Below the pieces are notes generated by a model. That model was given only the letters and a program-made list of their open reading frames with translations, made no database searches and was not told the origin of the DNA. The position numbers and the translations under genes are program-made. DNA of 64,000 bases from Gammaproteobacteria bacterium (GTDB taxonomy: Bacteria; Pseudomonadota; Gammaproteobacteria; HK1), in NCBI GenBank assembly GCA_009937425.1, contig JAACFO010000001.1:30552-94551 (forward strand), read 5' to 3'. Shown here in pieces: positions 61,889 to 64,000 of the stretch (the stretch's first letter is position 1; the number at the start of each line of letters is the position of its first letter).

Positions 61889-62344
61889 TCACTCGCACAG
61901 CTCATCCACCATCTTCTGCCAGTGCCCGATGAGCGCGGCTCGCTCCTCCGATTCCACGGCCGTCCATTCACCAGTGATCCCCAGCCTCACGTATTGGCGG
62001 CCCGGGTAGCTGAAGTAGACTAGGTGGGCGTGAGCATCCTCGCAGTAACGCTGACGCATCTCTTCCTCGGCCTCGAGACGCACCGCGGCTTCACGCATCT
62101 CCGCCTGAAGCTTTTCGTACGCGGCCACTTTATGGTGCCATGCTTCGAGCTCGGCTTGCTCGATACGCTCCTCGACACTGGGCGGCACCGGCGGCAAGTA
62201 GCGCTGCCCGGGCCGCTGCGCAGGTGGCCGATCGGCATATTGGACGTTCCCCTGCTGGTCGATCCATCCGTATACATGATCTGCATCGGCGGCTGTCCAC
62301 GTCAGCAGTAAGAAGACTATCCAGGGAGCAGTTTTCCACTTCAT
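61889..62344 (-). CDS. DUF4124 domain protein with coiled coil
   Basis: This 151-aa protein has a signal peptide (cleavage around TAADA), a DUF4124 unit (HVYGWIDQQGNVQYADRPPAQ) near the N-terminus, a Glu/Ala-rich coiled coil of about 45 residues (AELEAWHHKVAAYEKLQAEM and beyond) and a C-terminal cap with two Cys residues. It is periplasmic. The start ATG at 62344 is used because the upstream open frame lacks coding character. Function is unknown. Confidence 0.75.
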   Translation of the reverse strand: MKWKTAPWIVFLLLTWTAADADHVYGWIDQQGNVQYADRPPAQRPGQRYLPPVPPSVEERIEQAELEAWHHKVAAYEKLQAEMREAAVRLEAEEEMRQRYCEDAHAHLVYFSYPGRQYVRLGITGEWTAVESEERAALIGHWQKMVDELCE

Positions 62345-62551
62345 AATTGCAAAACCCCCCTCGCGATTCTGACCACTGAAATCAGCATACACTCGAAGTT
62401 TCCAGCGTTGCTGATCTCGATCATGGGAGGCAAAACTCGGCGGACCCGCGGCACCGGGCAAGCAATCAGTAGTGTCGGGTGAACGAAGCGGATCCGGTAG
62501 TTTTTCGATAATCGGGTATCGGAGTGTTGGACGACCGCTTTATGGTGGCAT

Positions 62552-62566
62552 AGCATTCGAAATGCT
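62552..62566. other. short inverted repeat before the GNAT gene
   Basis: AGCATT-CGA-AATGCT forms a 6-bp stem with a 3-base loop followed by TTGATTTT, 19 bases before the ATG at 62585. It could be a transcription terminator of upstream readthrough or an operator; evidence is weak. Confidence 0.3.
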
Positions 62567-62584
62567 TTGATTTTGGTGATTCCG

Positions 62585-63175
62585 ATGATCGAGCTGCAAC
62601 CCCCTTACAGGCCGGCCGTTCCGAAAGATTCTTTTGCTATGGCAGAACTGGTCAACATGGCCGGAGAAGAGCTGCCCCTGTACCTGTGGACTGAAATGGC
62701 TGCCCCTGACGAGACCGCATGGGAAATTGGGCAAAGCAGGGCCAACAGGGAGACTGGTGCGCTTTCTTACCGCAACACGGTGATCAGAGAAGAAGACGGC
62801 GAGGTGATCGCATGCCTGATTGGGTATCCGCTCGAAGACAAACCAGAACGCGTCCATAAGGCGAATAGATCCGCCATCATCGTGCCCTTGCAGGAGTTGG
62901 AAGACCTGGCGCCTGGCACCTGGTATGTCAATGTGCTCGCTACCTACCCGAGACATCGAGGAAGGGGTTATGGATCGCAGCTATTGTCAATCGCTGAAAG
63001 GATCGCTGTGGACTTCAACAAGGGAGGCCTGAGCATCATTGTTTCGGATGCCAACACCGGAGCACGACGTCTTTATGAAAGGCTGGGATACACGGAACAC
63101 GCGACAAGGCCAATGGTGAAGGAGGGGTGGGAGAATCCCGGAAGCAACTGGGTGTTGCTCCTGAAGGACGTTTGA
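62585..63175 (+). CDS. GNAT family N-acetyltransferase
   Basis: This 196-aa protein contains one GNAT domain. The acetyl-CoA loop is in VLATYPRHRGRGYGSQLLSI, with the R-x-x-G-x-G/A pattern; the NTGARRLYERLGYTEHATRP region follows. An N-terminal extension (PKDSFAMAELVNMAGEELPL) precedes it. ATG 62585 is preferred over TTG 62567. The acceptor is unknown. No partner genes are adjacent; the long spacer to the right contains an attC-like repeat in the same orientation. Confidence 0.85.
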   Translation: MIELQPPYRPAVPKDSFAMAELVNMAGEELPLYLWTEMAAPDETAWEIGQSRANRETGALSYRNTVIREEDGEVIACLIGYPLEDKPERVHKANRSAIIVPLQELEDLAPGTWYVNVLATYPRHRGRGYGSQLLSIAERIAVDFNKGGLSIIVSDANTGARRLYERLGYTEHATRPMVKEGWENPGSNWVLLLKDV

Positions 63176-63671
63176 CGACGGTTCGATCTTGCCCTGGGTT
63201 TTAGAGGGAGACAAAGACACAAAGAGTCGCTAGGACGATAGAGTTCCGGGCTCCGAATTAGACGTCTAGGAGAAAGCAATCTAACAAGGCGCTACGTCTG
63301 ACGGCTAACCCGCCACGAGGCTTGTCCGCAGCTGAGATTGGTCGTTGATGCGGGACGGCTGCTTTTCAGGGCTTCAATCTCTAAGCAGACACTTCCTCGT
63401 ATGTCCGGGTTGGGTCGCAAATCGCCGTTGAGCAGCCATGGATGGATTTCATCGCATTAACGACGGGAACCTGCCAAGAAGCGACAGCTGCCAAATAACT
63501 GTAGACGGCTGGTTCACGCTCAAAGCAGACATTCACGTATAACTTCTGATCTGTACCCTGCCAAATCGGTCAAGCCGCTATCGACCAAGCTCACGCGCTG
63601 TTACGAAGCCACAGCGAAAAAGCAGTCCGGTGCTGCGCCTTAGTATGCAAAATTCTCTTCCAGTACTCCCA
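63176..63671. other. noncoding stretch of about 500 bases with repeat elements
   Basis: No credible gene was seen on either strand here. The stretch holds an attC-like repeat (63281-63350) and two copies of an AAGCAGACA-(C/T)-TTC type motif at 63383-63395 and 63522-63534. Composition shifts toward AT from here to the window end. Confidence 0.5.
63281..63350 (+). repeat. attC-like repeat, copy C
   Basis: CTAACAAGGCGCTACG, then TGACGGCTAACCCGCCACGA, GGCTTGTCCGCAGCTGAGAT and TGGTCGTTGATG. It shares the left and middle parts with copy A (13931-13996) and the right part with copy B (14635-14690). An ATCTAAC box (63279-63285) fits the R'' consensus RYYYAAC, but the facing GTTGATG fits R' poorly. 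Confidence 0.5.
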
Positions 63672-64000
63672 TTACTGCAAGATCGCCCTGAAATAGAGCA
63701 GCGTGCCATTTCTATCAGGCATGCTTGTGAATTCAAAACCATGCTCTTGACACATTTTTCCCAACTCATCTTCTGAATACAATGTACCTCTGATTTTGCT
63801 TTGAAGACGGTTTCGCTCTGGCACAGGAACGGCACAAATAAAAATACCACCGGGAACCAAAACTCTATGAGTCTCTTCAAGAACCTGCTTGACGTTGTTG
63901 AAAAAATTCAGTGACAAAATACAAAGACAAATGTCAAAACTGTTAACATCGAAGGGAAGGTCGTCGGCACTCAAAATATAGAACTTGGCTTCTTTGAAGC
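63672..64000 (-). CDS. SAM-dependent methyltransferase, 5' partial
   Basis: The frame is open to the right edge, so the gene begins beyond the window; the TTG at 63974 is internal. The visible part is the second half of a class I methyltransferase: a strand with FDVNSFDICLCILSLNFF (post-I acidic strand and motif IV region), VLVPGGIFICAVPVP (motif post-II) and a C-terminal YSEDELGKMCQEHGFEF..LLYFRAI. Base use is clearly AT-rich compared with most of the window, so it may be a recently acquired cassette-type gene. Confidence 0.75.
   Translation of the reverse strand, partial: FKEAKFYILSADDLPFDVNSFDICLCILSLNFFNNVKQVLEETHRVLVPGGIFICAVPVPERNRLQSKIRGTLYSEDELGKMCQEHGFEFTSMPDRNGTLLYFRAILQ

Noticed and set aside
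63578..63880. Second minus-strand frame near the window end
   Set aside because: It overlaps the methyltransferase frame, which has clear SAM-domain motifs, and shows none itself.
1..64000. CRISPR arrays, tRNA, rRNA, phage or IS elements
   Set aside because: None could be seen by reading. The intergenic gaps are short and contain no cloverleaf-like or spaced repeat patterns apart from the attC-like elements.

Overview
The window is GC-rich (roughly 60% by eye), densely coded, and reads as chromosome of a proteobacterium, most likely a gammaproteobacterium: it carries csrA, a CbpA/CbpM pair, ArfB, two-gene RND efflux units, hopanoid genes hpnA and hpnN, a CPA2/Kef-type antiporter and DUF3185/DUF4124/DUF5329 proteins. 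A few genes (a dimethylglycine/sarcosine dehydrogenase, a stand-alone prephenate dehydratase, an AapM/BztC-like permease) look more like alphaproteobacterial families. No phage, IS element, CRISPR array, rRNA or tRNA was seen.

Layout. 1-6.2 kb: end of a YeeE/YedE sulfur transporter, an RND efflux pair (adaptor plus AcrB-type pump) with a palindrome in its promoter region, a small unknown protein and an isochorismatase-family hydrolase. 6.3-7.9 kb: two translationally coupled genes that are archaeal in kind, a GHMP pantoate kinase and a DUF137 phosphopantothenate synthetase, together the archaeal route from pantoate to 4'-phosphopantothenate. 8.1-10.3 kb: TM2-RDD membrane protein, META-domain protein, M48 lipoprotein protease. 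10.3-15.0 kb: an accessory run of small genes, all on the minus strand and less GC-rich (DUF5329, FosX-type fosfomycin hydrolase, small membrane proteins, GNAT, ABM, methyltransferase). The methyltransferase is bracketed by two related, same-orientation repeats resembling integron attC sites; a third copy lies near 63.3 kb.

15.0-19.3 kb: MacB/LolCDE-like ABC exporter operon (adaptor, ATPase, two permeases). 19.4-25.4 kb: ArfB, an M48 protease with a LysM-like tail, an EEP nuclease/phosphatase, and a PAS-rich sensor kinase with a CheY-like regulator. 25.4-28.6 kb: HemL-like aminotransferase, a Rossmann-fold protein, an alanine-zipper lipoprotein with terminators, an ABM protein. 28.7-36.7 kb: a plus-strand catabolic run (Ser/Thr dehydratase-like, MFS, NAD dehydrogenase, dimethylglycine/sarcosine dehydrogenase, PrpB-like lyase, MmgE/PrpD). 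36.7-44.3 kb: prephenate dehydratase, orphan amino-acid ABC permease, LhgO-like oxidase, SDR, DHA2 MFS pump, TAP-like hydrolase. 44.3-48.3 kb: divergent hpnA and hpnN.

48.3-57.3 kb: DUF3185 protein, M24 peptidase coupled to an EF-hand-like lipoprotein, csrA, FAD oxidoreductase, DUF900 hydrolase lipoprotein, class I amidotransferase, YcaQ-family glycosylase, Kef-type antiporter. 57.3-61.5 kb: DUF255 thioredoxin-fold protein and a minus-strand TauD/TfdA dioxygenase-cbpA-cbpM run. 61.5-64.0 kb: decayed fragments of a TauD and an amidohydrolase gene, DUF4124 protein, GNAT, a noncoding stretch with the third repeat copy, and a partial, AT-rich methyltransferase running off the window.
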